From positions 829,987-893,986 of the forward strand of contig NZ_JAHLNO010000019.1 of NCBI RefSeq assembly GCF_018916875.1: 64,000 bases of DNA. The letters run 5' to 3'. Every line of letters starts with the position of its first letter. Within the stretch, counting starts at the first letter, position 1. Both the position numbers and the translations under genes were made by a program. The DNA comes from Virgibacillus proomii (GTDB taxonomy: Bacteria > Bacillota > Bacilli > Bacillales > Amphibacillaceae). Shown piece by piece: positions 1-9,351 of the stretch. The notes beneath the pieces were generated by a model. It did no database searches and had not been told where the DNA came from. It saw nothing but the letters and a program-made list of their open reading frames with translations.

Positions 1-2
1 CT

Positions 3-1028
3 TTTCCGGATGATATTTTAGAAAAATCACAATTCGCGGCATTAGGAGCTATCTTAATAGGTCCTGCAATTGTTCATATGGGGACATTGATTCCTTTTTC
101 TTTATTGCGCTCTCAACTAAAAGCAGTTCTAATTGCTTTAGGTGGTATCATCGTATCTGGTGTAATTATTCTGATTATTATTTCTATTGTTTTTGACTAT
201 GCAACAGCAGTTGCAGGGGTAGGGCCGCTAAGTGGGGGAGTTATTGCTCTAATCATTACAACGGAGGAGCTCGCTGCTATTGGACGATCCAGTCTCGTGG
301 TTATTCCAGCATTAATTGTTGCATTTCAGGGGGTTTTAGGCATGCCAATTGCGTTAAATTTTATGCGTAAATATGCCTTGAAAATGCAGAAGCAATTAGA
401 TACGGGTACATTTATTCCGATGAGTTCAAGTATGAAACAAGGGGAAGAGGCTACATCTAATCAACCAATTAGCTCCCTTAAAATAAGTCTAACATTGAAA
501 TTATTTTACGTATTTTTAGGTGCTGGGTTAGGTGTTTTTTTAGGAGAAATAACGCCTATTCATTATAGCTTATGGTGTTTAGCCATTGGGGTAATTGGCT
601 TGAAATCAGGCATATTTGAAAGCAGATCACTGGAAAAAGCAAATTCTTTCTCAATTACAATGGTGGCAATTATATTTGTAGTTATTGGCACAATGGCTGA
701 TGTGACACCAGAAGAAGTGTTACAGAATTTACCTAGTATTCTAACAATCTTACTGATAGGAACAATTGGAATTATGTTAGGCGGTTATTTAATGTCAAAG
801 GTAGTGAAATGGGATCCATTAAAAGGTATGCCTGTTGCATTAACGGCACTTTTTGGTTTTCCTGGAGACTACATTTTATGTGAAGAAGTAAGCAGAAGTG
901 TAGCTAGGAATAAGGAAGAAGAAAAATTAATTTTTAACGAACTGCTTGCACCAATGTTAATTGGCGGTTTTACTACAGTTACTGTTGCATCTGTTATTAT
1001 TGCCGGTTTATTAGTACAAACATTGTAA
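3..1028 (+). CDS. Integral membrane transporter-like protein, 5' end outside window
   Basis: The reading frame is open from base 3, well before the first ATG at 78, so the gene starts outside the window. The visible part is about 340 residues and strongly hydrophobic, with roughly ten predicted membrane segments. These fall in two halves around a polar loop near residues 140-160 that contains a Met/Ser-rich stretch. A conserved-looking GFPGDYIL sequence lies near the C-terminus. This two-half layout suits a secondary transporter, but I do not recognise the family. The stop is 50 bp before an amidohydrolase on the same strand, so the two may form an operon moving and hydrolysing the same compound; this is inference. 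Confidence 0.7.
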   Translation, partial: FPDDILEKSQFAALGAILIGPAIVHMGTLIPFSLLRSQLKAVLIALGGIIVSGVIILIIISIVFDYATAVAGVGPLSGGVIALIITTEELAAIGRSSLVVIPALIVAFQGVLGMPIALNFMRKYALKMQKQLDTGTFIPMSSSMKQGEEATSNQPISSLKISLTLKLFYVFLGAGLGVFLGEITPIHYSLWCLAIGVIGLKSGIFESRSLEKANSFSITMVAIIFVVIGTMADVTPEEVLQNLPSILTILLIGTIGIMLGGYLMSKVVKWDPLKGMPVALTALFGFPGDYILCEEVSRSVARNKEEEKLIFNELLAPMLIGGFTTVTVASVIIAGLLVQTL

Positions 1029-1084
1029 CTTAGAGAATAAAGTGTTTTTCTTACATCTTTTGATTATATAGGGAGGAAATGATG

Positions 1085-2329
1085 ATGACAAAGCTACTAA
1101 TTCAAAATGGTCTGTGTATTGATGGAAAAAGTAGTGAACCTAAAAAGAATTGGATCGTAGTTATCGAAGGGGAAAAAATAGTTTATTTTGGGGAAGAAGC
1201 AAGCTATTCATTATCTGGAGATGAGACAGTTATCGATGCCAATGGAGGAACGATCCTTCCAGGCCTTATCGATACACATGTACATATGATGTTGGAATTC
1301 TCACCGATTGCCGAGCGACTAGCTACTCCATTTTCATTTATGTATTATCAAGCAGCACAGTATTTAAAAACAACTTTACACGCTGGGGTAACTTCTGTTA
1401 GAGACGCTTTAGGAGCAGATCTTGGGATAAAGAAAGCAATTGAAGATGGACTTATTCCTGGTCCTAGAATGCAATTAAGTATTAATGCTTTAACGATTAC
1501 AGGAGGACACGGAGATGGTTATACGGTGTCTGGAAATATTATTGATTTATTGCCAACTGATTATCCTGGGATGCCAAATGGAAAATGTGATGGGGTAGAA
1601 GAAGTTCGGAAAAAAACAAGAGAAATGTTGCGTGCTGGTGCTGAAGTAATTAAAGTTCATGCTACTGGTGGGGTACTAAGTGCTACAGATCACCCGGAAT
1701 TTACTCAATTTTCACTGGAAGAATTAAAAGTGATTGTAGAGGAAGCGCGTTTTCGTAAAGGTGTAAGGGTAATGGCGCATGCACAAGGTACAGAAGGGAT
1801 TAAGAATGCTGTAAAAGCAGGCATCCAATCCATTGAACATGGAATTTTTATTGATGAAGAAGCAATTGAATTAATGCTTGAGCATGGAACGTTTTTAGTT
1901 CCGACCTTATTAGCTCCGGTTGCCGTTTTAGAAACAGCTGAGGAAGCAGGAATGCCAGCTACGGCTGTAGAAAAGTCGAAAGAAGTAATTGAACAACACC
2001 ATGCAAGTATTGCAAAAGCTTATCAAGCCGGTGTTAAAATAGCGATGGGAACAGATGCAGGTGTGATGAAACATGGAACGAATTTACGAGAGCTTGGATT
2101 AATGAAAGATATTGGTATGACACCGATGGAAACAATTATTGCTTCTACGAAAACAGCTGCAGAGTGCTTGGGCTGGCAAGATAAACTGGGAACGTTAGAG
2201 CAAGGAAAGCTGGCAGATATTATAATTGTAAAAGGAAATCCACTAGATGATATATATTCACTGGCAGACAATGAAACTATTCAAGTAGTCATCAAGAATG
2301 GGAAAGTTGAAAAAAATACACTCGAATAA
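1085..2329 (+). CDS. Metal-dependent amidohydrolase (imidazolonepropionase-like)
   Basis: A cytosolic amidohydrolase-superfamily TIM-barrel enzyme of about 414 residues, the usual length. Visible metal-site motifs, in order: HVH in DTHVHM near residue 62, the lysine in VIKVHATGG near 195, HAQG near 233, the His in SIEHG, and the Asp in GTDAG near 325. The C-terminal GKLADIIIV strand and a small N-terminal beta sandwich are typical of the family. Three ATGs overlap at 1079, 1082 and 1085. The Shine-Dalgarno GGGAGG at 1071-1076 fits 1085 best. The substrate is not evident; related enzymes cleave cyclic amides or Xaa-Pro dipeptides. It sits 50 bp after a transporter gene and is followed by a strong terminator. 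Confidence 0.9.
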   Translation: MTKLLIQNGLCIDGKSSEPKKNWIVVIEGEKIVYFGEEASYSLSGDETVIDANGGTILPGLIDTHVHMMLEFSPIAERLATPFSFMYYQAAQYLKTTLHAGVTSVRDALGADLGIKKAIEDGLIPGPRMQLSINALTITGGHGDGYTVSGNIIDLLPTDYPGMPNGKCDGVEEVRKKTREMLRAGAEVIKVHATGGVLSATDHPEFTQFSLEELKVIVEEARFRKGVRVMAHAQGTEGIKNAVKAGIQSIEHGIFIDEEAIELMLEHGTFLVPTLLAPVAVLETAEEAGMPATAVEKSKEVIEQHHASIAKAYQAGVKIAMGTDAGVMKHGTNLRELGLMKDIGMTPMETIIASTKTAAECLGWQDKLGTLEQGKLADIIIVKGNPLDDIYSLADNETIQVVIKNGKVEKNTLE

Positions 2330-2362
2330 AAATACAGCATAAATGTGCTATAACTTTCAATT

Positions 2363-2411
2363 GAAAACCTCCCTTTAAGTTAGATTATCTTGCTTTTAAA
2401 GGGAGGTTTTC
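2363..2411 (+). terminator. Rho-independent terminator after the amidohydrolase
   Basis: A perfect stem pairs aaaacctccctttaa (2364-2378) with ttaaagggaggtttt (2396-2410). A G-C pair at 2363/2411 closes it, and the loop is 17 bases. The 3' arm ends in a T tract. Confidence 0.9.
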
Positions 2412-2454
2412 TGTGGTTGTTTAGGAAACTATTACATGGTAGATTACTTTTTGA

Positions 2455-2665
2455 AAAATAGTTTGTCTAGCTTATGTGCTCAACGCCTAGCAAACTTCGA
2501 ACTCCTTCCTACGATAAGTCAACATCGGCTCGAATCAAAAGGAAGGCCGACTAAAAGCGGGCTTACCGCCCACCGTCGGCATACCCTGTTGCAGGGGCAT
2601 GTTTCCTTTATCTCGTCAGAAGTTCTCCAGTTTGTACGCGGCTAACCTAGCGCTTTTGGCTTTTG
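2455..2665 (+). repeat. Dispersed repeat R5, fullest copy
   Basis: This AT/GC mosaic starts near 'gtctagcttatgtgctcaac' and ends at 'cagtttgtacgcggctaacc' followed by 'agcgctttt'. Related sequence occurs at about 37596-37770, 38070-38130, 39868-39935 and 48818-48930, and inverted at 52955-53025. It contains inverted pairs such as ggccgacta/cgtcggc and gcgggctt. The 69-codon frame across it is not conserved between copies, so I do not call a gene. The rest of 2666-2959 shows nothing recognisable apart from ect upstream DNA. Confidence 0.6.
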
Positions 2666-2959
2666 TTCTGTAGTTGAAATACTGTTTCATCAGAAGGAGT
2701 ATACAAATTAGAGAAAATGGATTACTTGTAAAACAAATGAGGGAAAACTCGAAAAAAATGTAGAATTTTGTAGAATCAAACATCGAATTTAAACAACTGC
2801 CCTATTATTTAGAATTTTTGCTAGCTATTGTTAAAGGATTGATCTTTATGTAACCATAACCATAGCTGAGCACGTTTAATAGGGTGATATCAAGCTTAAA
2901 ACGTTTTGAGATTTGTACCGATTATTTATAAGCTTATATAGAAGCTTATTTTACATTAG

Positions 2960-3517
2960 TTGGGAGGTGAAAGCATCCAAACAACAATTTGGACGACGTC
3001 AACTGAAAATAAAGAGGAACAAGAACTAACTTTTCGCATGCCTACAAAAGATGACGGGGCTGCAGTTTGGGAGTTAATCAAGCAAATTGGTAAGCTCGAC
3101 CTTAATTCTTCTTATAGCTATATCCTTTGGTGTGATATGTTTTCAAAAACATCCATCGTTGTCGAGAGTGAAGAAGAAATAGTTGGCTTTATATCCGGGT
3201 TTGTCCATCCGGGTAAACGGGATACATTATTTATTTGGCAAGTTGCTGTAAAAGCTACACAACGTGGAAAAGGATTAGGGACAAAGATGTTGATGAATTT
3301 GTTAAATCGTGAGCATCTAGCGGAAGTTAATTATCTTGAAGCTACGGTAACGCCTTCCAATTTACCTTCGCAATATTTGTTTTTAGGCTTGGCGAAAAAG
3401 CTAAACACAGAATGCGTTGTTGGAAACTATTATTCTTCTATTGATTTTCCAAGAACAGGACATGAGGATGAACAGTTGTATAAAATTGGCCCTATTCAAA
3501 AGGGAAATAACAAATAA
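2960..3517 (+). CDS. ectA: L-2,4-diaminobutyric acid acetyltransferase EctA
   Basis: First gene of the ectoine operon. EctA transfers acetyl from acetyl-CoA to the gamma-amino group of L-2,4-diaminobutyrate. The protein is a single GNAT domain: the first strand is in LTFRMP, then DGAAVWELIKQIGKLDLNSSY typical of EctA, and the acetyl-CoA loop QRGKGLG near residue 107. The 5' end is odd. The only standard in-frame start before the domain is TTG at 2960, but the Shine-Dalgarno GGGAGGTG (2962-2969) lies inside that reading frame. The codon at the expected distance is ATC (2975), and the first ATG (3038) is inside the first strand. Translation may begin at a non-canonical codon. ectB follows after 12 bp. 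Confidence 0.93.
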   Translation: MGGESIQTTIWTTSTENKEEQELTFRMPTKDDGAAVWELIKQIGKLDLNSSYSYILWCDMFSKTSIVVESEEEIVGFISGFVHPGKRDTLFIWQVAVKATQRGKGLGTKMLMNLLNREHLAEVNYLEATVTPSNLPSQYLFLGLAKKLNTECVVGNYYSSIDFPRTGHEDEQLYKIGPIQKGNNK

Positions 3518-3529
3518 AAGGATGATTTT

Positions 3530-4810
3530 GTGACTACAACAGTAGTAAAAAATAATCGCATGCAAACTTTTGAAGAGTTAGAATCAGCTGTTAGAAGTTA
3601 CAGTAGAGGTTGGCCAACTGTGTTTGAAAAGGCCAAAGGCTATAAGCTGTGGGATGTAGAAGGGAAAGAGTATATTGATTTTTTTGCAGGGGCAGGCGCC
3701 TTAAACTATGGACATAATCATGACATCATGCAAGAAAGATTAATTGAGTATCTACAGAATGATGGAATTGTTCATAGTTTAGATATGGGAACAACGCCTC
3801 GCAAGGATTTTTTAGAAGTATTCCATACTATTATTCTCAAGCCCCGAAATTTTGACTATAAAATTATGTTTCCTGGACCAACAGGAACAAATACGGTAGA
3901 AAGTGCTTTAAAAATTGCCAGAAAAGTTACCGGACGAGATACCGTCATTAGTTTTACCAATGCGTTTCATGGTATGACTATTGGCTCGTTATCGGTTACC
4001 GGTAATTCATTTAAGCGGCACGGTGCAGGAATTCCACTTCATCATAGTGTTTCCATGCCGTTTGATAATTATATTGATAATCAGGATTCCATTGCTTATT
4101 TAGAACGGTTTTTAGAGGATAGTGGCAGTGGTGTTTCTTTACCCGCAGCAATTATTTTGGAGACAGTTCAAGGAGAAGGCGGTATTAATGCAGCAAGTAT
4201 GGAATGGCTGCAAAAGATTGAAGCAATTTGTAAACAATGGGACATTTTGTTGATTGTCGATGATGTCCAGGCGGGCTGTGGAAGAACTGGAACATTTTTC
4301 AGTTTTGAACCAGCAGGGATTTATCCGGATGTCGTTTGTTTATCAAAATCGATTGGTGGAATTGGCCTACCGATGGCGATTACATTAATAAAACCGGAAT
4401 TTGATCAATGGGGACCAGGTGAACATAACGGGACATTCCGGGGAAATAATTTAGCTTTCATTGCAGCAACGGAAGCATTACGTCATTATTGGAAAGATGA
4501 GCGCTTTACAGAAGATATTTCACGTAGAAGTGAGCAGGTGAAAAATCGTAGTGAGGTAATTATTGAAAAATTCCCATCACTAAACGGAGAAGCCCGTGGC
4601 AGAGGATTAATGCAAGGGATTGCTCTACCACAGAACGAACTGGCTAATCAGATCTGTCAAGCAGCATTTCAGCATGGGTTAATAGTTGAGACTTCTGGTC
4701 CAGATGATGAAGTAGTGAAATTTCTGCCTCCTTTGATCATCGATAAACAAGGAATTGATGAAGGTTTTGATATTTTAGAAGCAAGTATAAAGCAAATACT
4801 GAAGAAATGA
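3530..4810 (+). CDS. ectB: Diaminobutyrate--2-oxoglutarate transaminase EctB
   Basis: A PLP-dependent class III aminotransferase of 426 residues, the normal EctB length. It forms L-2,4-diaminobutyrate from aspartate semialdehyde and glutamate, supplying EctA. Seen in the sequence: [14 protein letters not shown], the phosphate-binding [13 protein letters not shown], the [14 protein letters not shown] segment, [15 protein letters not shown] with the cofactor Asp, and the Schiff-base lysine in LSKSIGGIG. It starts with GTG at 3530, preceded by AAAAGGA. It lies 12 bp after ectA and ends 26 bp before ectC. Confidence 0.96.
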   Translation: MTTTVVKNNRMQTFEELESAVRSYSRGWPTVFEKAKGYKLWDVEGKEYIDFFAGAGALNYGHNHDIMQERLIEYLQNDGIVHSLDMGTTPRKDFLEVFHTIILKPRNFDYKIMFPGPTGTNTVESALKIARKVTGRDTVISFTNAFHGMTIGSLSVTGNSFKRHGAGIPLHHSVSMPFDNYIDNQDSIAYLERFLEDSGSGVSLPAAIILETVQGEGGINAASMEWLQKIEAICKQWDILLIVDDVQAGCGRTGTFFSFEPAGIYPDVVCLSKSIGGIGLPMAITLIKPEFDQWGPGEHNGTFRGNNLAFIAATEALRHYWKDERFTEDISRRSEQVKNRSEVIIEKFPSLNGEARGRGLMQGIALPQNELANQICQAAFQHGLIVETSGPDDEVVKFLPPLIIDKQGIDEGFDILEASIKQILKK

Positions 4811-4836
4811 ATTTATCAAACAAAGGAGGAATCATA

Positions 4837-5223
4837 ATGATTGTCAAATCACTTGAAGATATTATTGGAACAAACGATGAAACTACCAGTGAAAACTGGA
4901 CAAGTAGACGCTTTATCATGAAAAAGGATAATGTTGGCTTTAGTTTAAACGATACCATTATTAAAGCAGGCACTGCTAATTTCTTTTGGTATAAAAATCA
5001 TATTGAAGCAGTTTATTGCATTGAAGGAGAAGGGGAGATAGAAAAGCTTGAAACAGGTGAGGTATATCAGATAAAGCCTGGCACCATGTATCTGCTAAAT
5101 GAAAATGATAAACATGAGCTTCGTGCCAGAACACAAATGCGTATGGTGTGTGTCTTTAATCCACCATTAGTTGGAACCGAAACCCATACAAAAGAAGGTT
5201 ACTATCCACTGTTAACAGAATAA
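4837..5223 (+). CDS. ectC: L-ectoine synthase EctC
   Basis: A small cupin enzyme of 128 residues that cyclises N-gamma-acetyl-diaminobutyrate to ectoine, the compatible solute made under salt stress. It opens with MIVKSLEDIIGT and carries the EctC motifs WTSRRF, FWYKNHIEAVYCIEGEGEIE and MYLLNENDKHELRA. The ATG at 4837 is chosen because AAAGGAGG (4822-4829) sits just before it; an ATG at 4807 is in frame but has no ribosome site and overlaps ectB. No ectD (ectoine hydroxylase) follows. A terminator closes the operon. Confidence 0.96.
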   Translation: MIVKSLEDIIGTNDETTSENWTSRRFIMKKDNVGFSLNDTIIKAGTANFFWYKNHIEAVYCIEGEGEIEKLETGEVYQIKPGTMYLLNENDKHELRARTQMRMVCVFNPPLVGTETHTKEGYYPLLTE

Positions 5224-5234
5224 GAGGATAATTG

Positions 5235-5265
5235 AAAGGAGCCGATCTAATTCTTGGCTCCTTTT
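5235..5265 (+). terminator. Terminator of ectABC
   Basis: aaaggagcc (5235-5243) pairs with ggctccttt (5256-5264) around a 12-base loop, with a short T run after it. Confidence 0.88.
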
Positions 5266-5346
5266 CTATAAGTTCAATAGATATATTATAATATGTAATT
5301 GAAGACGAAGAATCTCATATTGATAGCGTATGAAAGAAGGGAAAAA

Positions 5347-6321
5347 ATGATAATTAATGATCCGTTATATGGAACTTATCAGGTGGATGGTGTACTTGCT
5401 GCATTAATTAATAGTCGGCCTGTACAGCGGTTAAAAGGCATACATCAAGGTGGTGCAAGCTATTTGGTCAATCCAGCATGGAATGTAACTCGTTTTGATC
5501 ATTCTATTGGAGTTATGCTTCTTATTAAACGATTAGGGGGATCACTGGAAGAGCAAATAGCCGGGTTACTGCATGATATTTCGCATACAGCTTTTTCTCA
5601 TATCATTGATTTTGTGATGGATAATGAAAAGGAGGATTATCATGAACGTATTTTTCATGAAGTTGTTATTAACTCAGAATTGCCACTAATATTAAAGACA
5701 TATGGCTATAATTATGAAGAAATCATAATGGATGATTCAAAATGGACGCTATTAGAGCAGTCTGCCCCAGAATTATGTGCGGATCGGGTTGATTATACAC
5801 TCCGAGACATGTATACATATCGTAATATTTCACTTGCTGATGTAGAAGCATTTTTACAAAATCTAATTGTGATCGACGGTAAAATGTATCTTAATAAGTT
5901 AGAAATTGCTGAGTGGTTTGTAGAATTATATTATAAGGAAGTTATTGGTTTCTTTATGGGTCCTTTAAATATATATGGAAGTGATCGGTTAACTGTTATT
6001 TTACAGCAAGCATTGGAAAAAGGAATCATCTCTTTATCTGATTTTTTCTTAGAGGATGAAGAAGTAATCGAGATATTACGTTCAACTCAAGAACAGGAAA
6101 TTAATCAATTAATTGTACAGTTACAACAACCGGTTTCTGTTATTGAGGATGAAAATAATTATCATATTCATCGTAAAACGAAGCCCCGTTTGATTGATCC
6201 ATCAATTTTAAGTAAAAATCAGCTTATTCGTTCATCAAAGCTGTCTAATCGAATTAAAGAAATGAATCAGCAAGCGTATGAAAAAGCAAAGAAAGGTTCA
6301 TATTTGCGAATTTTAGGATAA
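5347..6321 (+). CDS. HD-domain metal-dependent phosphohydrolase
   Basis: A cytosolic HD-superfamily hydrolase of 324 residues related to dGTPase-like proteins. Visible motifs: an arginine-rich start (VQRLKGIHQGG), the first metal His in TRFDHSIGVMLL, the HD doublet in AGLLHDISHTAFSH near residue 78, and the distal Asp in ELCADRVDYTLRDM near residue 148. Proteins of this layout hydrolyse nucleotides or other phosphoesters; the substrate cannot be read from sequence. The ATG at 5347 follows GAAAGAAGGG; the frame upstream to 5299 has no ribosome site. It stands alone between the ectoine operon and decayed DNA. It resembles B. subtilis YdhJ, though that match is from memory. Confidence 0.85.
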   Translation: MIINDPLYGTYQVDGVLAALINSRPVQRLKGIHQGGASYLVNPAWNVTRFDHSIGVMLLIKRLGGSLEEQIAGLLHDISHTAFSHIIDFVMDNEKEDYHERIFHEVVINSELPLILKTYGYNYEEIIMDDSKWTLLEQSAPELCADRVDYTLRDMYTYRNISLADVEAFLQNLIVIDGKMYLNKLEIAEWFVELYYKEVIGFFMGPLNIYGSDRLTVILQQALEKGIISLSDFFLEDEEVIEILRSTQEQEINQLIVQLQQPVSVIEDENNYHIHRKTKPRLIDPSILSKNQLIRSSKLSNRIKEMNQQAYEKAKKGSYLRILG

Positions 6322-6509
6322 GTAATGGTGACTGTAGACTAGCAAAATCTGCATGGAACTGGATAGCTCAAGTGTTAGATCTATGGAATAACATCATTGC
6401 AACCTAAATTGACAAATTGCATTTGCAATCATGTAGGAAAAATGCTGAATTTTATTACTATAAATCTATCAATTATAAAGAAGTTATGGACATGACATTC
6501 AGAAAAGTT

Positions 6510-6780
6510 ATTTAAGCTAAGTAAAAAAAACGACCTTTCTCAAGCGGTGCTAGCTGAAAAATGAAATACTACTCAACAGGTGATTAGCAACTAGGAGAAC
6601 GGTCAGGGCAAGGTAGGAGCATATGAAGAAAAGATCAAGTACGGTTTTAATTGTTACGATCCGTTTTACAGCTATAGGAGCAATACCGTTCGTTCCAGAA
6701 AAAAGATATAGCATCAGGAGTATTAGTTCCCTATTATCCGATCGTACTGTCTTTATTTGTGTCAATGTTTAATTATATAT
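6510..6780 (+). pseudogene. Decayed XRE-type regulator and adjoining membrane-protein remnant
   Basis: Read in one frame from about 6525, the sequence gives NDLSQAVLAEK, stop, NTTQQVISN, stop, ENG. This is the helix-turn-helix signature of Cro/CI-type regulators of the form [25 protein letters not shown], broken by two stops. Beyond it are short hydrophobic pieces (about 6720-6780) in shifting frames, as expected for a linked membrane gene. No intact frame or ribosome site was found. Confidence 0.5.
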
Positions 6781-6789
6781 TCGGATTGT

Positions 6790-7490
6790 ATTTATGCTAA
6801 AGGCATACTAACTTCTGGTAAAGAATAAAGGAAGTATAAATAGTTTCGGATTTAAACTTCGGAAACAATTGAGATGAACAGTAGAGAAACTTTAGCAGAA
6901 ATCAAGTGAAAAGAAAAAAGATACAAAAATGGGAGTTTCAAGATAGTGCACATTTTAGGGAAATTTACAGCTATTTTGTATAGCGGAAGATTTACAGGGA
7001 AACTATTTGCATAAGCAGAATCAATTAAAATACTACAAAATAATTGGTTATATGATGTTCTATGATATTGCAACTAATGATTGCAAATTCAAATTTACAC
7101 ATTTTAAACAGATTACAAGTTTTAAACATATGCTCCTGTTATCGCTCAACAGCGATCGTTAGGATGACTTATTAAACTTTAGAATGGTTTGGTTTGTTAT
7201 AAAAGCTTTCCCTGTACACTATTATTCCATTCCGCAACCCTTAAGGTTTTCTATCTATGATTAATTTCCTATTGCCCTCATATTTGGCTTTCTTTCCTCT
7301 GTATTCCAATTCTTGCAAAATAGCTTCATATCTCATTCCATGATAATTCGATTCCATCCATAACCATAAATATAATTAACTGCATAGGTAGTCCCCATTA
7401 CATTACGATAGTTATAATTCCGATGATTGTTATTTCATTCCCCTTATAGTAATACGCACAAGAAAGTGAAAGGATTTAAAAACAAAAAAA
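6790..7490. other. Gene-free, probably decayed interval
   Basis: I see no supported gene, RNA or clear repeat. Open frames here are short, lack ribosome binding sites and match nothing I recognise. The stretch continues the remnant before it. Confidence 0.4.
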
Positions 7491-7500
7491 AACCAGAATA

Positions 7501-7851
7501 TTAGCCACTGGATCGATGAGAAGTGGTTTCTTTGGTAGGTGCCATATTTAGTAATATAACTCCTCCAATGATCGCAATTAAGCCAATGGCTGTTAATGAG
7601 CCAAAAGGTTCATTCCAAATGAATATACCAATCAAGGCAGTTAAAGCTGTTCCAAGACCTGACCAAATAGCATAGGCAAAGCTTAAAGCAATTGTTTTCA
7701 AACTTAAAGATAAACAATAAAATGCTAGGCTAAATCCGAGGATAAAGCTTAGAGTTGGAATAAGATTTGCAAAGCCGTTTGATAATTTTAGCATGGTTGT
7801 ACCAAACACTTCAAAGATAATAGCAATAATTAAAAAAAGATAACCTTTCAT
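7501..7851 (-). CDS. yvdR: SMR-family efflux subunit, distal of pair (YvdR-like)
   Basis: A four-helix small multidrug resistance protein of 116 residues. It has the family's membrane-embedded glutamate in IAIIFEVFGTTMLKLSNGF (helix 1), YAIWSGLGTALTALIG (helix 3) and GLIAIIGGVILLNMA (helix 4), plus a hydrophilic tail. It lies 20 bp after a second SMR gene. Such pairs usually assemble as antiparallel heterodimers in the cytoplasmic membrane and export cationic compounds in exchange for protons. The order TetR-SMR-SMR matches B. subtilis yvdT-yvdS-yvdR, so the symbol is by arrangement and similarity. Confidence 0.85.
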   Translation of the reverse strand: MKGYLFLIIAIIFEVFGTTMLKLSNGFANLIPTLSFILGFSLAFYCLSLSLKTIALSFAYAIWSGLGTALTALIGIFIWNEPFGSLTAIGLIAIIGGVILLNMAPTKETTSHRSSG

Positions 7852-7871
7852 TCGTTACCCCTCGCTTATAA

Positions 7872-8195
7872 TTAATATCCAGAGGCTAATTTCAATGTAA
7901 CAACACCACCAATAATAAGAAGTAAGCCAACTATTTTCCGCATATAGACATGTTCTTTAAACAATAGTATACCTACCACTGCTGTAAGCGCAGTTCCTGC
8001 TCCCGACCAGATAGCATAAGCTGTACTTAATGGTATTTTAGCCAATGTTAACGATAAAAAGTAAAAAGCCGTCCCCATGCCTAAAACAACACCTAAGGAT
8101 GGAAAGAGACGCTTAAAACCATTAGATAGTTTCAACATCGTACTGCCGATAACTTCACTAATAATTGCAAAAAATAATAGGGCAAAAGGATTCAC
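7872..8195 (-). CDS. yvdS: SMR-family efflux subunit, proximal of pair (YvdS-like)
   Basis: A 107-residue small multidrug resistance protein with four membrane helices. The essential glutamate is in FFAIISEVIGSTMLKLSNGF. Helix 3 reads STAYAIWSGAGTALTAVVG and helix 4 IVGLLLIIGGVVTLKLA. Polar loops differ from the partner encoded 20 bp downstream, as expected for a heterodimeric pair with opposite topology. The gene follows the TetR regulator by 135 bp on the same strand and has GGAGG before its ATG. The two are probably co-transcribed and repressed together. Confidence 0.87.
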   Translation of the reverse strand: MNPFALLFFAIISEVIGSTMLKLSNGFKRLFPSLGVVLGMGTAFYFLSLTLAKIPLSTAYAIWSGAGTALTAVVGILLFKEHVYMRKIVGLLLIIGGVVTLKLASGY

Positions 8196-8330
8196 CGTAT
8201 TCCTCCTTGTTTTATCCTGTATCGTCTTTTTTAATGTATGATTTTCCTACAAACTTTCCTGTTGATTTATTAAATTACTTGTACGTAGTGACGTTTATTT
8301 GTTCATTTTTACTTGGCTATTTAAACATGT

Positions 8331-8870
8331 CTATTTCGTCATGTCAATTAAACGAGCGATCACTTTTTCCCGCAAATCTTTCTGTAACGGTGCCATATTT
8401 AAAAGCTGTGAATAATATAGACCATCGATCGCAAGACGAATGATACTTGCATCAACAGGATCCAGCTTATCTTGTTCTATTTTAGATTGCATGTGCTGAT
8501 ACCCTTTAGACATCTCTTTTGTCATGTTGGGATCGAGCATAGAGGTAGCCATTATTCCTATATTTAGCTTTGCATTATTTTCAAGATCCCATTTGGATAC
8601 TTGAATAAGGGAACGTGTCCATTTACCTTTATCCGCCGGATCATTGGCTGCATATTCATAAAACAGGTTTGTATATTGTTCAAAAACATAATCTGCTAAG
8701 CCTTTTAACAATTCATCTTTATTGGGAAAGTGATATAAAAGACCGCCCTTGCTAATTCCAGCATAATTTGCTACAGCGTCTAGGGTTAAAGCATTAAAAT
8801 CATGTTCTAATATAAATTTCGTGCCAGATTTTAAAATATGTTGGCGCTTCCTTTCAGCTTTCGATGCCAA
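8331..8870 (-). CDS. yvdT: TetR/AcrR-family repressor of the SMR pair (YvdT-like)
   Basis: A 179-residue TetR-family regulator. Residues 5-50 form the DNA-binding domain (ERKRQHILKSGTKF, then LDAVANYAGISKGGLLYHFPNKDELLKGL, the classic helix-turn-helix). The rest is an alpha-helical ligand-binding and dimerisation domain of normal size. It is first in a three-gene operon with two efflux genes. A palindrome and a near-consensus promoter about 170 bp upstream suggest it represses its own operon until a toxic substrate binds. A GGAGGG site precedes the ATG. Confidence 0.9.
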   Translation of the reverse strand: MASKAERKRQHILKSGTKFILEHDFNALTLDAVANYAGISKGGLLYHFPNKDELLKGLADYVFEQYTNLFYEYAANDPADKGKWTRSLIQVSKWDLENNAKLNIGIMATSMLDPNMTKEMSKGYQHMQSKIEQDKLDPVDASIIRLAIDGLYYSQLLNMAPLQKDLREKVIARLIDMTK

Positions 8871-9040
8871 TATTATCCCTCCAAATAAGAAATTTTGACT
8901 AGTGCCTAAGCTCGGATGTAGGTGTTTGCCCAGTTGTACTTGTACTTAAGCCCAAACATTTTACCACTTTAATGCACTTCTAAGCAAAAATCTCATCGAT
9001 CAATTGATTAGACAGATAGTTGATGATTCCAAAACTTAAA

Positions 9041-9058
9041 AGACCGTCTGGACGGTTT
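9041..9058. promoter_or_regulatory. Palindromic operator for the TetR regulator
   Basis: agaccgtctggacggttt contains the inverted pair CCGTC/GACGG with a two-base centre and A/T flanks, the size and symmetry of TetR-family operators. It starts about 6 bp after the -10 box of the minus-strand promoter, so bound repressor would cover the transcription start. Only one copy was found. Confidence 0.65.
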
Positions 9059-9064
9059 TATAAT

Positions 9065-9093
9065 ATTTTACTAATTTCAAAAAACATTGTCAA
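9065..9093 (-). promoter_or_regulatory. SigA-type promoter of the TetR-SMR operon
   Basis: On the minus strand, TTGACA (9093-9088) is followed by a 17-base spacer and TAAAAT (9070-9065). The -35 box is perfect consensus and the -10 box is one base off. The operator palindrome lies immediately downstream. Confidence 0.75.
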
Positions 9094-9351
9094 TCCATTT
9101 ATTTTTTAATTGGAAGTAAGAATAGGAGAAAAATAAATGTAAAGAGAACAAAAGCTAGAAGCGCTCGATTGTCTGTATTAACGAAGCTAATTTCAAGAAA
9201 GATATCTACAATGCAGAAACAGATACAATTTTCTATACAATAAAAAACGTTGTGCTTATTGAAGAGATTATAACCTTTGTCACGAATATCCATATATTAC
9301 AAGTTAACATTGAATAGATAGGCTTTATAATAGAGTATGGAGGTGAACGGT

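Noticed and set aside
2436..2645. 69-codon frame in R5
   Set aside because: No ribosome site, and other copies of the repeat do not keep the frame.
9099..9293. 64-codon minus-strand frame with a hydrophobic C-terminus
   Set aside because: No ribosome site, and its 3' end abuts the TetR operon promoter; too weak to call.
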